Positions 33,666-42,473 of a DNA stretch of 47,701 nt are shown piece after piece. The notes under the pieces are model-generated. The model was not told the DNA's origin and did not search any database. It saw only the letters and a program-made list of their open reading frames with translations. The translations under genes and the position numbers were made by a program. The DNA comes from Desulfuromonas sp. GTDB lineage: Bacteria > Desulfobacterota > Desulfuromonadia > Desulfuromonadales > Geopsychrobacteraceae. Position 1 is the stretch's first letter. Each line of letters begins with the position of its first letter. The stretch lies in the NCBI GenBank assembly GCA_002869665.1, contig PKUG01000202.1, positions 1 through 47,701 of the forward strand, given 5' to 3'.

Positions 33666-34859
33666 GTGCAGCAGACAGACAAACAACAATCCGGGGGGAA
33701 AAGAAAAAGACTCGGCGATTTTCTGGTCGAAAATGAGATGATCTCAGCTGCCGACCTTGGACGCGTCGTCGAACATCAATCAATCTATGGCGGCAAGTTC
33801 GGCACCTGCCTTCTCGAGCTCAGGCTCCTAGAAGAAAACGTGCTGGCCAAACTCCTCAGTCGCCAACTGATGTTGCATTACATCGATCCGGATCAGCTGA
33901 TGAATATCGCTCCGGAGATCCTGCGCCTGATCCCACCAAAGATCGCCCTGCGCTATTTTATCGTGCCCTACTACCGTGATGAAGGGAAGCTTTTCGTCGC
34001 CATGGGCAACACCGCCAATCGGGGTTTGATCACCAAGCTTGAAGAGCGCCTGAAACTGAAAATTTTACCATTGGCGATGCCTGAAGTTCGTGTCGTCATG
34101 GCTCTCAACAAGCATTACGGCATGCCGATGCCGCCGCGTTTCAAAGCACTGGCAGCGGAGTTCATGCGGCTCGCTGCCGAAGCAGCTGCGGCGGCAGACG
34201 CCAATGGGCAGAACCTGTCAGCAGATGAAGAACAGTAGGTCATTATCCCCAAGCACGCCATCGAGGTCAAAACCGACGATGTCACGACCTGGCCATTGCT
34301 CGGTGAAGATGATGAGGATGATGGTGACGATTATCACCAGAGTGAGCAGATCGGTGAGCGCCCGGAAGGGAGCGAAGAAAAGCTCAACACCCTGTTACGC
34401 AAACTCGTTACTGCCGAAAATCGTAACGACATTGGTCGTGCTATCGTCAATTATCTGACCGCCGATTATCCGCGTTCGGCACTCTTTATGGTGCGTAGCA
34501 ACCTTGTCACCGGCTGGATGTTTGCCGATGAGACCATGATTCCGCAACTTGAACAGGTCACGGTTTCGCTACAGGAATTCTCGGTTTTCAGCTTGGTCGC
34601 AAACAGCCGCGCGCCTTATCTCGGGCCGGTCGTAGATAACGCCGAGAACCGCAAGCTGACCATGTTCTTCGGCACCCAGCCACCGCAGACCGCGCTGGTG
34701 CTACCGCTGACGGTTCAGGAGCGGCTGGTTGGAATGCTCTACCTCCAGGACGAACCGACCAAGCTGGAGATGAAGCGCTCGGAGTTACAATACATCGTCG
34801 GCAAAGCGGAAATGGCCTTCCGGCTGTTGATCTTGAGGAATAAAATCCTCAATTCCTGA
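33666..34859 (+). CDS. MshEN (GspE N-terminal)-GAF protein interrupted by in-frame TAG
   Basis: The frame runs 397 codons from a GTG preceded by GAGGAGG; the track's earlier TTG is rejected. Codon 191 is TAG. Residues 1-150 match the MshEN/GspE N-terminal domain ('RLGDFLVENEMISAADLGRVVEHQ', 'GTCLLELRLLEENVLAKLLSRQL', 'FIVPYYRDEGKLFVAMGNTANRGLI'), known from type II secretion and pilus ATPases and from c-di-GMP binding. A helical linker and the TAG follow. After it come 'VIIPKHAIEV', an acidic stretch and a GAF-like domain ('ALFMVRSNLVTGWMFAD', 'ALVLPLTVQERLVGMLYLQDE'). No ATPase domain is present. With readthrough this is one regulatory protein; without, only the MshEN part is made, since the downstream ATG lacks a ribosome binding site. 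It overlaps the next gene by one base. Confidence 0.78.
34236..34238 (+). other. In-frame amber codon between MshEN and GAF domains
   Basis: The TAG lies in the linker after 'SADEEQ' and the frame stays open for 206 more sense codons encoding 'VIIPKHAIEV' and a GAF-like domain. Single-base changes would give Gln, Lys, Glu, Ser, Trp, Leu or Tyr. It is the second such codon in the window, and both are TAG. Confidence 0.85.
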
Positions 34860-35653
34860 TGAGAATGAATACCCACACGTCTTCCATCGATGCCCAGGCA
34901 ATCAAAAAATATCAGGCGGGCCTGAGTGCCGATGCAGACAAGCTTTACCAGCTCATACTTGACCCCGATCAGCAATTTATCGAGGTTTTATTGAAAAACG
35001 CGGCGCTCAGCGACGACCATCTGGTCATTCTGCTGAAGCGCCGCGACTTGACAACAGAGCTGATCGACAAGATTCATCAGAACAGAAAGCAGACCCTCAG
35101 CCATCGCCTGCGTCTGGCACTGACCAGAAACCCGGCGACGTCCGGAAACCTGATTCGCAGCATACTTCCCTATCTGAGACTTTTTGAACTGGTCGACCTC
35201 TGCCAGCTCCCCGGCGCGAGCCCGGATCAGAAACTGGCTGCCGAGCGTACGATTATCCAGCGCCTGCCGACCACTCCACTGGGGAACAAGATCACCCTGG
35301 CCCGGCGTGGATCGGCGGGAGTTGTCGCCGAACTTCTTAAAGAAGGGGAACCGCAACTGTTCAATGCCTGCCTCGGCAACCCGCGCCTGCATGAAGGTGC
35401 CGTCTATCGTTTCTTGCGCAGCTCTGCAGCGACGGCTGAGACAATTTCCCAGGTTGCCAGACATGAACGCTGGAAGATGCGCCCCAACCTGCGCCAGGCC
35501 ATACTCAAACATCCACGGACACCGGATATCTGGTACCTCCTCTGGTTGCCACAACTTCAACTCCATCTCCTCAAGCAGTTACGCGCTGCCAGTAAAGCCC
35601 AACCGCGCAAACTCTCATTGATCGATAATGAGTTGGAGAAGCGTGGCATGTAG
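34859..35653 (+). CDS. Helical-repeat protein of unknown function
   Basis: 264 residues; the ATG overlaps the stop of the MshEN-GAF gene (TGATG), so translation is coupled. The protein is almost wholly helical, with repeated units such as 'VLLKNAALSDDHLVILLKRR', 'LALTRNPATSGNLIRSILPYL' and 'ACLGNPRLHEGAVYRFLR', in which 'NP' or 'NA' recurs before each helix pair. This suggests a HEAT-like or DUF2336-like repeat scaffold of about 30-40 residue units. No catalytic motif is visible. Coupling to a MshEN-GAF protein suggests a regulatory complex. It ends in TAG with a TAA two codons on. Product identity unknown. Confidence 0.65.
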   Translation: MRMNTHTSSIDAQAIKKYQAGLSADADKLYQLILDPDQQFIEVLLKNAALSDDHLVILLKRRDLTTELIDKIHQNRKQTLSHRLRLALTRNPATSGNLIRSILPYLRLFELVDLCQLPGASPDQKLAAERTIIQRLPTTPLGNKITLARRGSAGVVAELLKEGEPQLFNACLGNPRLHEGAVYRFLRSSAATAETISQVARHERWKMRPNLRQAILKHPRTPDIWYLLWLPQLQLHLLKQLRAASKAQPRKLSLIDNELEKRGM

Positions 35654-35825
35654 CATTAACTCCTCCGAGGATTTATCAAACCCGATTTAAACAGCCTTCA
35701 ACAGACGACTTGAGATTTCGACAATCACGGACATAACGGCGATAGTCTTTCAACGGCCCGTTAGGCACTGGATTCCACTGCAGCGACGTGATATTTTTAC
35801 AGAATTCAGTTGCTTGGGGGTATTC

Positions 35826-36965
35826 GTGACCACAACGGACGTAACCGCAGATAAATATCGATTAACAACAAGCGGTGACGAACTGTGTCTGGAGCTTTCG
35901 GGTGAATGGTCGTTCAAGGCCGGGGTACCCGACACCTCTCCCCTCTTCACTGAACTTGCCACCACGCACGGGCAGAAGCTCTCCTTCGATTGCAGCCGTC
36001 TCGAACATTGGGACAGCGGCCTGATGACTTTCCTGATCAACCTTGTTGAGACCTGTGAAGACAAATCGATTGCGATCGACCGGGACTCCCTGCCGACCGG
36101 CGTGAACAAACTTTTCAACCTTTCATCCAACATGCCGGAACGCCGAGCCCAGCATCGCGATCATCCGGAGGACCCGGTTCTCGCCCGGATCGGCCACATT
36201 GCCATTGAAGCCCATCGCACCTGGAGCGATATGCTCGGGTTTATCGGTGAAATTTTCATTGGACTGTTCAACCTGCTGCGTGGTCGCGCCCGCTTCCGTT
36301 TTTCCGACCTGTTCCTGCAACTGGAACTGGCCGGGCCCGCGGCCCTGTTCATCGTCACCCTGATCAGTATCCTCGTCGGGATGATCCTGGCCTTTGTTGC
36401 AGCCGTCCAACTCCGTCTGTTCGGAGCGGAGATATTCATCGCCAACCTGGTCGGACTCGGGATGGCTCGTGAGATGGGTGCGATGATGACCGCAGTCATC
36501 ATGGCCGGTCGCACCGGTGCTGCCTATGCCGCTCAGCTCGGCACCATGCAGGTCAACGAAGAGATCGACGCACTCAGAACAATAGCTGTTTCACCGATCG
36601 ACTTTCTCGTTCTGCCGCGCCTGATCGCCCTGATCATCACCATGCCGCTGCTCTGCATTTATGCCGACTTTATGGGAATTATCGGTGGTGCCGTGGTTTG
36701 CGCGACCATGCTCGACATCTCTTTCTTTCAATATTTTCAGCAGATCCAGGGCTTTGTCGGACTCACCCATTTCTTTATCGGGGTTATCAAAGCCGGTGTA
36801 TTCGGTGTGTTGATCGCTACCGCCGGGTGCTTCCGCGGCCTTCATTGCGGACGTAGTGCATCTGCCGTCGGTTTTGCCGCGACCAGTGCGGTGGTCACCT
36901 CAATCGTCCTGATCATTGTCGCGGATGCCATCATAACCGTACTCTGTCAGGTTCTGGGGGTCTGA
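35826..36965 (+). CDS. mlaE: STAS-MlaE fusion, lipid ABC transporter permease
   Basis: 379 residues from the GTG at 35826 preceded by TTGGGGG; the track uses a TTG four codons earlier. An N-terminal STAS-like domain ('ELCLELSGEWSFKAG', 'LSFDCSRLEHWDSGLMTFLI', about 10-100) corresponds to the separate MlaB of E. coli. The MlaE permease follows, with five or so membrane helices and the conserved 'LVGLGMAREMGAMMTAVIMAGRTGAAYAAQLGTM' region (only partly quoted in other entries), then 'EEIDALRTIAVSP'. With MlaF and MlaD downstream it forms an inner-membrane complex moving phospholipid between the membranes. It overlaps mlaF by one base. Confidence 0.9.
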   Translation: MTTTDVTADKYRLTTSGDELCLELSGEWSFKAGVPDTSPLFTELATTHGQKLSFDCSRLEHWDSGLMTFLINLVETCEDKSIAIDRDSLPTGVNKLFNLSSNMPERRAQHRDHPEDPVLARIGHIAIEAHRTWSDMLGFIGEIFIGLFNLLRGRARFRFSDLFLQLELAGPAALFIVTLISILVGMILAFVAAVQLRLFGAEIFIANLVGLGMAREMGAMMTAVIMAGRTGAAYAAQLGTMQVNEEIDALRTIAVSPIDFLVLPRLIALIITMPLLCIYADFMGIIGGAVVCATMLDISFFQYFQQIQGFVGLTHFFIGVIKAGVFGVLIATAGCFRGLHCGRSASAVGFAATSAVVTSIVLIIVADAIITVLCQVLGV

Positions 36966-37723
36966 TGACGACAAAACCCCACCTGCGCGTAGAAAATCTG
37001 ACCATGGCTTACGGGGAGACGATCATCCAGGAGCGTCTCGATTTCAGTATTAACCGAGGCGAGATCTTTATCATCATGGGGGGGAGTGGTTGCGGCAAAA
37101 GCACCCTGTTGCGCCATCTGATCGGCTTGATGGAACCAGCCGCCGGGAAAATCTTATTTGATGAGATCGACCTTTGGCAGACCTCGGATCAGGAGCGCAA
37201 CCGAATTATCAGTAATTTTGGCGTGCTTTTCCAAAGCGGCGCCCTCTGGAGTTCGATGACTCTGGGGGAGAATATCGAACTGGTCCTCAAGGAGCACACC
37301 GACCTCACTGACCGGCAGATCGCCGAGGTGGTCGCCTACAAACTCTCGCTCGTCGGTCTATCCCGTTTTGCCGAGTACTATCCGTCGGAAATCAGCGGCG
37401 GTATGCGCAAGCGGGCCGGCCTCGCCCGGGCAATGGCTCTCGATCCCGATGCACTTTTTTTCGATGAGCCCTCTGCGGGCCTCGACCCGGTCAGTTCACG
37501 TCTGCTGGACGATCTGATCCTTGAATTACGTGACAGTCTCGGGTCGACCATTGTCATCGTCAGTCATGAACTGGCCAGTATTTTCGCTGTCGGTGACAAC
37601 TCGATCTTTCTCGATCCGACGGACAAGACCATCATCGCCAGGGGGGCGCCGCAGATGTTGCTGGAAACATCGCAGGATCCCCGGGTGATCAGTTTTCTGA
37701 CCAGGAAGGCCAGACTTAAATAA
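36965..37723 (+). CDS. mlaF: Lipid transport ABC ATPase MlaF
   Basis: 252 residues. Walker A 'GGSGCGKSTLLRHLIG', Q-loop region 'NFGVLFQSGALWSSMTLGENI', ABC signature 'ISGGMRKRAGLARAMALDP' and Walker B 'DALFFDEPSAGLDP' are all intact, with the H-loop in 'IVIVSHEL'. 'GGMRKR' in place of the common 'GGQ' is characteristic of MlaF/Mkl-type ATPases. It energises the MlaE permease. Its ATG overlaps the mlaE stop. Length is close to E. coli MlaF (269). Confidence 0.93.
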   Translation: MTTKPHLRVENLTMAYGETIIQERLDFSINRGEIFIIMGGSGCGKSTLLRHLIGLMEPAAGKILFDEIDLWQTSDQERNRIISNFGVLFQSGALWSSMTLGENIELVLKEHTDLTDRQIAEVVAYKLSLVGLSRFAEYYPSEISGGMRKRAGLARAMALDPDALFFDEPSAGLDPVSSRLLDDLILELRDSLGSTIVIVSHELASIFAVGDNSIFLDPTDKTIIARGAPQMLLETSQDPRVISFLTRKARLK

Positions 37724-37766
37724 CACCGCTTTACATGGAAACCGGTGTTTTGCCAAGGGAACAGCT

Positions 37767-38846
37767 ATGCGTAGACGTAAACGTATCGATCCACGAATCA
37801 TCGGCGCTTTCGTCCTCGGGGCGATCATCCTCAGCGTCTCGGGACTGATTTTTTTTGGTCCCGGCGGCCTGCTCACCGAAACGCGCAAGTACGTGATCTA
37901 CTTCAGCGGCTCGGTCAAAGGCCTGAATGTCGGTTCGCCCGTGCGTTTTCGCGGTGTAAAAATCGGCCAGGTCAAAGATATCAATGTCCGTATCCAGCCG
38001 AGCGAATACACCTTCAACATTCCAGTCTTTATCGAGATTGAACCATCACGGATCAAGTCCGAAGGAGGAAACGAAGGGCTTCTTGACGCCCTCAAAACCA
38101 ACAAGGATCCCATGACCTCGCTGGTCGACAAAGGGCTACGTGCCCAACTACAGCTCGACAGCCTGGTTACCGGACAGCTCTATGTCAACCTCGATATGCA
38201 TCCGGATACGGACGCCAAGTTTCACAGTATCAGCAACGAATTTCCCGAGCTTCCGGCCATCAGTTCCAGCCTGGACGAGCTGAGTGAAACGATCGAGGAA
38301 CTACCGCTCAAGGAAATCGCCAGCAAGCTGATCTCAACAGCTGACGGCATCGAAGCGATCGTCACCTCCCCCGGGCTGCACAAAGCGATCGACAATGTCG
38401 GCAATTCGGCCGAACAGCTAGATCTCATGATCCGCGAACTCAACCGCCAGCTGATCCCCATGGTAACGTCATTGAAAAACACCGTCGAACAGGCCGAACT
38501 GACTATGACCAAGCTCGATGCCCGCATCGAGCCCCTGGCCGACAGTCTCGATGCCACCTTGAGCCAGACCCGCGGGACCATGGCCCACATCGACAGCAAG
38601 ATTGATCCGCTGGATGACCAACTGCAGAAGACCTTGCAAGCTTTCGAAACAACGGCCAAACAGGCAGGCATTGCAGTCGAGCAGATCAGGGAACTGTCCG
38701 GCACCGACTCACAACTCATCGATCAGCTCAGCGTCACCCTGCAGGAGGTCAACAAAGCGGCACGCAAGGTCGCCTATTTCGCTGATGAACTCGAACGCGA
38801 TCCGCAGATCCTTCTGCGTGGCCGCAGCCAAGGAGACACTCCATGA
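37767..38846 (+). CDS. mlaD: MCE-domain substrate-binding protein MlaD
   Basis: 359 residues. One N-terminal membrane helix ('IGAFVLGAIILSVSGLIFF') anchors the protein in the inner membrane. An MCE domain follows ('YFSGSVKGLNVGSPVRFRGV', 'LDSLVTGQLYVNLDM', about 45-165), and then a long helical region to the end. It is about twice the length of E. coli MlaD, and the extra C-terminal part, with 'TMTKLDARIEPLADSLDATL'-type heptad-like repeats, is more like PqiB/LetB or YrbD-long proteins that bridge the periplasm. It hands lipid to or from the MlaE channel. The 43-base gap to mlaF is the widest in the operon. Confidence 0.88.
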   Translation: MRRRKRIDPRIIGAFVLGAIILSVSGLIFFGPGGLLTETRKYVIYFSGSVKGLNVGSPVRFRGVKIGQVKDINVRIQPSEYTFNIPVFIEIEPSRIKSEGGNEGLLDALKTNKDPMTSLVDKGLRAQLQLDSLVTGQLYVNLDMHPDTDAKFHSISNEFPELPAISSSLDELSETIEELPLKEIASKLISTADGIEAIVTSPGLHKAIDNVGNSAEQLDLMIRELNRQLIPMVTSLKNTVEQAELTMTKLDARIEPLADSLDATLSQTRGTMAHIDSKIDPLDDQLQKTLQAFETTAKQAGIAVEQIRELSGTDSQLIDQLSVTLQEVNKAARKVAYFADELERDPQILLRGRSQGDTP

Positions 38847-39418
38847 AGCGCCTCTTCGCCTGTTTCGTGCTATTGCTCTGTAGCGCTTGCATACAATTGG
38901 GCAGTGAGCCGGTTTCTACCAGCTACTATCTCCTCAACGGTCTGCCGGCCACAGCTGAGCCCTTATCAACTGACAAGATCACTGTCAGTATCAGTCTCGA
39001 CTATTTCCCGACGTACCTTGAACGGCGGGAAATCGTAACGCATGACACCGACGGCCGCGTGATCATCGCTAAGCATGACGCCTGGGCAGAGCCGCTACAG
39101 GACAACTTTCTGCGGGTTCTACGCAACAATCTGAGTCATCTGCTGCCGCAGGCGCAGATCAATCTGCAGCCGTGGGAAAAGTCCCCAGATGATGCCATTC
39201 ACCTGAACGTGCTGATCAATGACTTCAGCGGCAGACTTAACGAACGTGCCCGTCTCGATATCAGTTGGACCATCACCGCCCCGCAACAGGAAGCCAAACA
39301 GCGCTTCCAGGAAGAGATCGATGTCGCACCCGGCTATTTACCGCTTGTTACCGGCCTCGATCGTGGGTTGGATAATTTCAGCCTGGCAGTCGCGCAGCAC
39401 ATGCTGACCCAAAAATAA
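38843..39418 (+). CDS. PqiC-like outer-membrane lipoprotein
   Basis: 191 residues; its ATG overlaps the mlaD stop (ATGA). A lipoprotein signal ends in 'LLLCSAC', so the mature protein begins at a lipidated Cys. 'SEPVSTSYYLLNGLP' and 'YFPTYLERREIVTHDTDGRVIIA' match the ABC-type transport auxiliary lipoprotein (PqiC/YmbA) family. PqiC sits in the outer membrane and works with PqiB. Its presence, with the long MlaD, suggests a periplasm-spanning system with features of both Mla and Pqi. No MlaA or MlaC is in the window. Confidence 0.85.
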   Translation: MKRLFACFVLLLCSACIQLGSEPVSTSYYLLNGLPATAEPLSTDKITVSISLDYFPTYLERREIVTHDTDGRVIIAKHDAWAEPLQDNFLRVLRNNLSHLLPQAQINLQPWEKSPDDAIHLNVLINDFSGRLNERARLDISWTITAPQQEAKQRFQEEIDVAPGYLPLVTGLDRGLDNFSLAVAQHMLTQK

Positions 39419-39448
39419 GAAAAGCCCCCTGTTAACGGGGGCTTTTCT
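39418..39448 (+). terminator. Intrinsic terminator after the Mla operon
   Basis: AGAAAAGCCCCC and GGGGGCTTTTCT form a perfect 12-bp stem with a seven-base loop, directly at the end of the lipoprotein gene. It also ends in T-rich sequence on the minus strand for the convergent phosphohexomutase. Confidence 0.9.
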
Positions 39449-39498
39449 TTATTGATATTCCAGAAAACCGGAATCTTTTCTAAAAAAACTCAGCCGGA

Positions 39499-40917
39499 TC
39501 AGGAGAGAAACGCCTGCCCAGCAGCAATCAATCGGTTGAGCACTTCTTTACTTCCCGCTTCAGCGTAAAGGCGAACCACGGGCTCAGTCCCCGACTTGCG
39601 GAACAGCAGCCAGGAGCCATCGGCAAAGAGATACTTGTTGCCGTCCGTACGGTTGATTGATGCAACCGCATGCCCTCCGATTTCCTGCGGTTCGGCAGCG
39701 AATTTTGCATCCAGACCATCGACCAGATCCGCCGAGAGGCGGATATTGATCCGTTTCGTATAAAATTCACCGACCCTCTGATAGAGATCAGTCAGCAGTT
39801 CCTGTAGAGTCCGCCCTTCAACAGCGACCATTTCGGCCGTCAGCAAACAAGCGAGCACACCATCCTTCTCAGGCACATGCCCGCGCACACTCATGCCGGC
39901 ACTCTCTTCTCCACCGATCAGAATGCGCCCTTCGGTAATATATTCACCGATATACTTGAAGCCGACCGGAGTCTCCAGCACCTTCACCCCGTGATGGGCG
40001 GCAACGGCATCGAGCAGATGAGAGGTGGCAACGCTACGAGCAGCATCGCCGGTCAGGCCCTTACGGCGTATCAGGTAGTCAAACAACAGTGCAAGAATGT
40101 AGTTCGGCTCGATGTAGGTCCCATCACCATCAAGGATACCGAAACGGTCGGCATCGCCATCCGTCGCCAGCCCGAGGGAAATACTAGGATCCTCGCTGAC
40201 CAGCGAAATAAAATCATGGATATGCTCTTCGGCCGGTTCCGGCGGATGGCCACCGAAATAGGGATCGACATGATCATTGAAGGTCACAATTTCGACCCCC
40301 GCTTCACTCAGCAGTCGGTCGAGATACCCTCGCCCCGATCCGTAAAGCGGATTGACTGCGATTTTGATCCCGGAATCGGCAATCGCCTTGAAATCGACCA
40401 ATTCTTGGATTGTTTTGAAGTAATCGCCACGGGGATCGATAAACTCGAACAGGCCCATCTCATCGGCAATATTCAGCGGCATGTCGCGGGCAACGATGAC
40501 CCCGAGCATGGCATTGGCACGTTTCTCGATATCTCTGGTCGTTTCCGGCAAGGCGGGACCGCCGGTGACATCGGAAAATTTGACTCCGTTATAATCGTAG
40601 GGGTTATGACTGGCCGTAAAATTGACCGCACCAGCGGCTTTACGCCGCAGCAGCTCATGAGCGATAACCGGAGTCGGCACATCCCGGTCACAGAGAAACG
40701 CCTTGACCCCGGCCCCCGCGAGCACGCGAACCGCCTCACGGGCGAAATCACGCCCCATGAACCGCGCATCGTATCCAACTACGACCCCTTGTTCAGCGCG
40801 GCCCTGATCATGAAGATGATCGGCAATCGCCTGTATGACAACGCGAACCGTGTCCATGGTGAAATCATCGCAAAGAATTCCGCGCCAGCCTGAAGTCCCG
40901 AATTTTATGTATGGCAT
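39499..40917 (-). CDS. Phosphoglucomutase/phosphomannomutase family protein
   Basis: 472 residues, an alpha-D-phosphohexomutase. N-terminal 'IKFGTSGWRGI', catalytic Ser loop 'NFTASHNPYDYNGVKFS', metal-binding loop 'ATDGDADRFGI', sugar-binding loop 'GGEESAGMS' and phosphate-binding 'FRKSGTEPVVRLYAEA' are all present, so the enzyme should be active. 'TASHNP' with 'GEESAG' is compatible with glucose, mannose or glucosamine phosphate; the substrate cannot be settled from sequence. It supplies sugar nucleotides for LPS or glycogen. AGGGAGAAGAAC precedes the ATG, and the gene appears to stand alone. Confidence 0.9.
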   Translation of the reverse strand: MPYIKFGTSGWRGILCDDFTMDTVRVVIQAIADHLHDQGRAEQGVVVGYDARFMGRDFAREAVRVLAGAGVKAFLCDRDVPTPVIAHELLRRKAAGAVNFTASHNPYDYNGVKFSDVTGGPALPETTRDIEKRANAMLGVIVARDMPLNIADEMGLFEFIDPRGDYFKTIQELVDFKAIADSGIKIAVNPLYGSGRGYLDRLLSEAGVEIVTFNDHVDPYFGGHPPEPAEEHIHDFISLVSEDPSISLGLATDGDADRFGILDGDGTYIEPNYILALLFDYLIRRKGLTGDAARSVATSHLLDAVAAHHGVKVLETPVGFKYIGEYITEGRILIGGEESAGMSVRGHVPEKDGVLACLLTAEMVAVEGRTLQELLTDLYQRVGEFYTKRINIRLSADLVDGLDAKFAAEPQEIGGHAVASINRTDGNKYLFADGSWLLFRKSGTEPVVRLYAEAGSKEVLNRLIAAGQAFLS

Positions 40918-41027
40918 GTTCTTCTCCCTGTTCTGAGCAGCAACCTGTTATCCGCATGAACTGATTTCCTGATGGGCCGGATTTTTAAAGAATAGCAAAA
41001 TTATTGCATTTTTGGACATCAATTCGT

Positions 41028-41297
41028 TCAGCGCGACCCTTTTCCACCGGGACGTGCGAACATCAAAACATAAGGGCAATCATCAGGAAGGACTCCCGCC
41101 CTGGCCAGCTCGGTGGTCAACTGGGTACACTCAGGGTGGAGTTTGAAACGCTCCGGATAGATCGTACACAACCCGGTCTCCGTATCCAGATGACGACAGG
41201 GGGTTTGGGTGTAGAGAATTTTACCTCGATAAGACAATTTCTCGTAACAGCAACGGCCACACTGCTCGCAGATGGCATCCCACTCTTCCCTGCTCAT
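41028..41297 (-). CDS. YkgJ/YcgN-type Cys-rich zinc/iron-chelating protein
   Basis: 89 residues from the ATG at 41297, which has GAGAG near; a GTG ten codons upstream is a possible alternative. Nine cysteines or so include 'CEQCGRCCYEK', 'TPCRHLDTETGLCTIYPER' and 'HPECTQL', the pattern of the YkgJ/UPF0260 family of predicted metal-binding proteins. It is short for YcgN (about 150) but covers the conserved core. Function is unknown; the family has been linked to Fe-S or flagellin modification in a few cases. It is divergent from the MBL gene. Confidence 0.8.
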   Translation of the reverse strand: MSREEWDAICEQCGRCCYEKLSYRGKILYTQTPCRHLDTETGLCTIYPERFKLHPECTQLTTELARAGVLPDDCPYVLMFARPGGKGSR

Positions 41298-41504
41298 CTT
41301 GCTCTCATTATTATCCGTTTCCCGCACCTGCCGATCCTTTTGAAATCATTTATGACTCACACCTGTCATAGTGCCCTGATTCATCACTGTTTGACAATAT
41401 CTCCCGGCACGATTCAGACGATATTATTTAACTTGTACCGTAAAATATGTTGGATTAACGTTGTTCAGCACAGTGGCCATAATCTACTGCCAGGAGAAAA
41501 ACGC

Positions 41505-42377
41505 ATGCAGGTCAACGAACATATACACGCCCTGAAGATCCCCTTTCAGGTCCCCCTTACAGCGGAGATCAAGATTGATCGTTTTGCCTATGTCTACCTG
41601 CTGATCGGCAAACGCATTCACCTGATCGACAGCGGTGTCACCGGATCTGCTGAACTTATTTTTGAGTACATTCGCAGTCTGGGACGGCAACCGGATGAGA
41701 TCGACCACCTCATCTTCACCCATACGCACCCGGATCATATCGGCTCGGCAAAAACCGTCCGGGCCCAGACCGGTTGCACGGTCATCGTGCATGCGGCCGA
41801 ACGCGAGTGGATCGAAAACCCGGAGAGTCAGTTCACTGAACGTCCGGTTCCCGGTTTTTACACGTTGATTGAGGGGGGAGCAACCATTGATCGGACGGTT
41901 GAAGACGGGGGAAGCATTGAGTTGGAGTCCGGTCTCAGTTGTGCGGTCTATCATACTCCGGGACACTCGCGGGGATCCGTGTCTCTGCAACTGAAAAATG
42001 CTGGTGCGCTCTTTACCGGGGATGCGCTGATCTACCCCGGGGACATGCCGATCTATGACGACATCAAAACCTCACTTGCCACGATCGCCCGTCTTGAAAA
42101 GATCGCAGACATAAAATGCCTGTTCTCCTCATGGGAAGACCCTATATCAGAACAGGAAAAAATTGCTGTGCGCATGAATCAAAGTCGCGATTACCTGCTT
42201 AGGATTCACGCAGCTGTCAGTGCCTGTCATGAAGAAAATCCGACAGCTGAATTGCCGGATTTATGTCGTCAGGTTGTTGCCGAACTCGGTCTCCCCCCAC
42301 TGGCCGCCAACCCCCTGGTCGCCAGAGCCCTGGCATCAAGCCTGACCAGTGGCAAGCCGCTAAATATTTCTAGCTGA
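41505..42377 (+). CDS. MBL-fold metallohydrolase, GloB-like
   Basis: 290 residues from the ATG at 41505 with CAGGAG ahead; the track's 41004 start spans the opposite-strand YkgJ gene and is rejected. The metal site is intact: 'FTHTHPDHIGSAKTV' (HxHxDH), 'YHTPGHSRGSVSLQL', 'ALFTGDALIYPGDMPIYDD'. The C-terminal 80 residues are helical, as in MBL proteins of the glyoxalase II / lactonase-like branch. Possible activities include thioesterase or lactonase; the substrate is unknown. It is the second MBL hydrolase in the window and is not close in sequence to the first. Confidence 0.85.
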   Translation: MQVNEHIHALKIPFQVPLTAEIKIDRFAYVYLLIGKRIHLIDSGVTGSAELIFEYIRSLGRQPDEIDHLIFTHTHPDHIGSAKTVRAQTGCTVIVHAAEREWIENPESQFTERPVPGFYTLIEGGATIDRTVEDGGSIELESGLSCAVYHTPGHSRGSVSLQLKNAGALFTGDALIYPGDMPIYDDIKTSLATIARLEKIADIKCLFSSWEDPISEQEKIAVRMNQSRDYLLRIHAAVSACHEENPTAELPDLCRQVVAELGLPPLAANPLVARALASSLTSGKPLNISS

Positions 42378-42473
42378 ACACAGCTTACTATACGCTTTTA
42401 CCCTATTGGTGAAAACCGACCCCAAGTGATAAAGTCATTCATTCTTGAAAAATTGTAACGAACAGGATCAGCC

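Noticed and set aside
39877-40893. 338-codon plus-strand ORF opposite the phosphohexomutase
   Set aside because: Shadow; all catalytic loops of the phosphohexomutase are on the minus strand.
41004-41504. Extended N-terminus of the second MBL hydrolase
   Set aside because: It overlaps the YkgJ-like gene on the opposite strand, and the ATG at 41505 has CAGGAG in good position.
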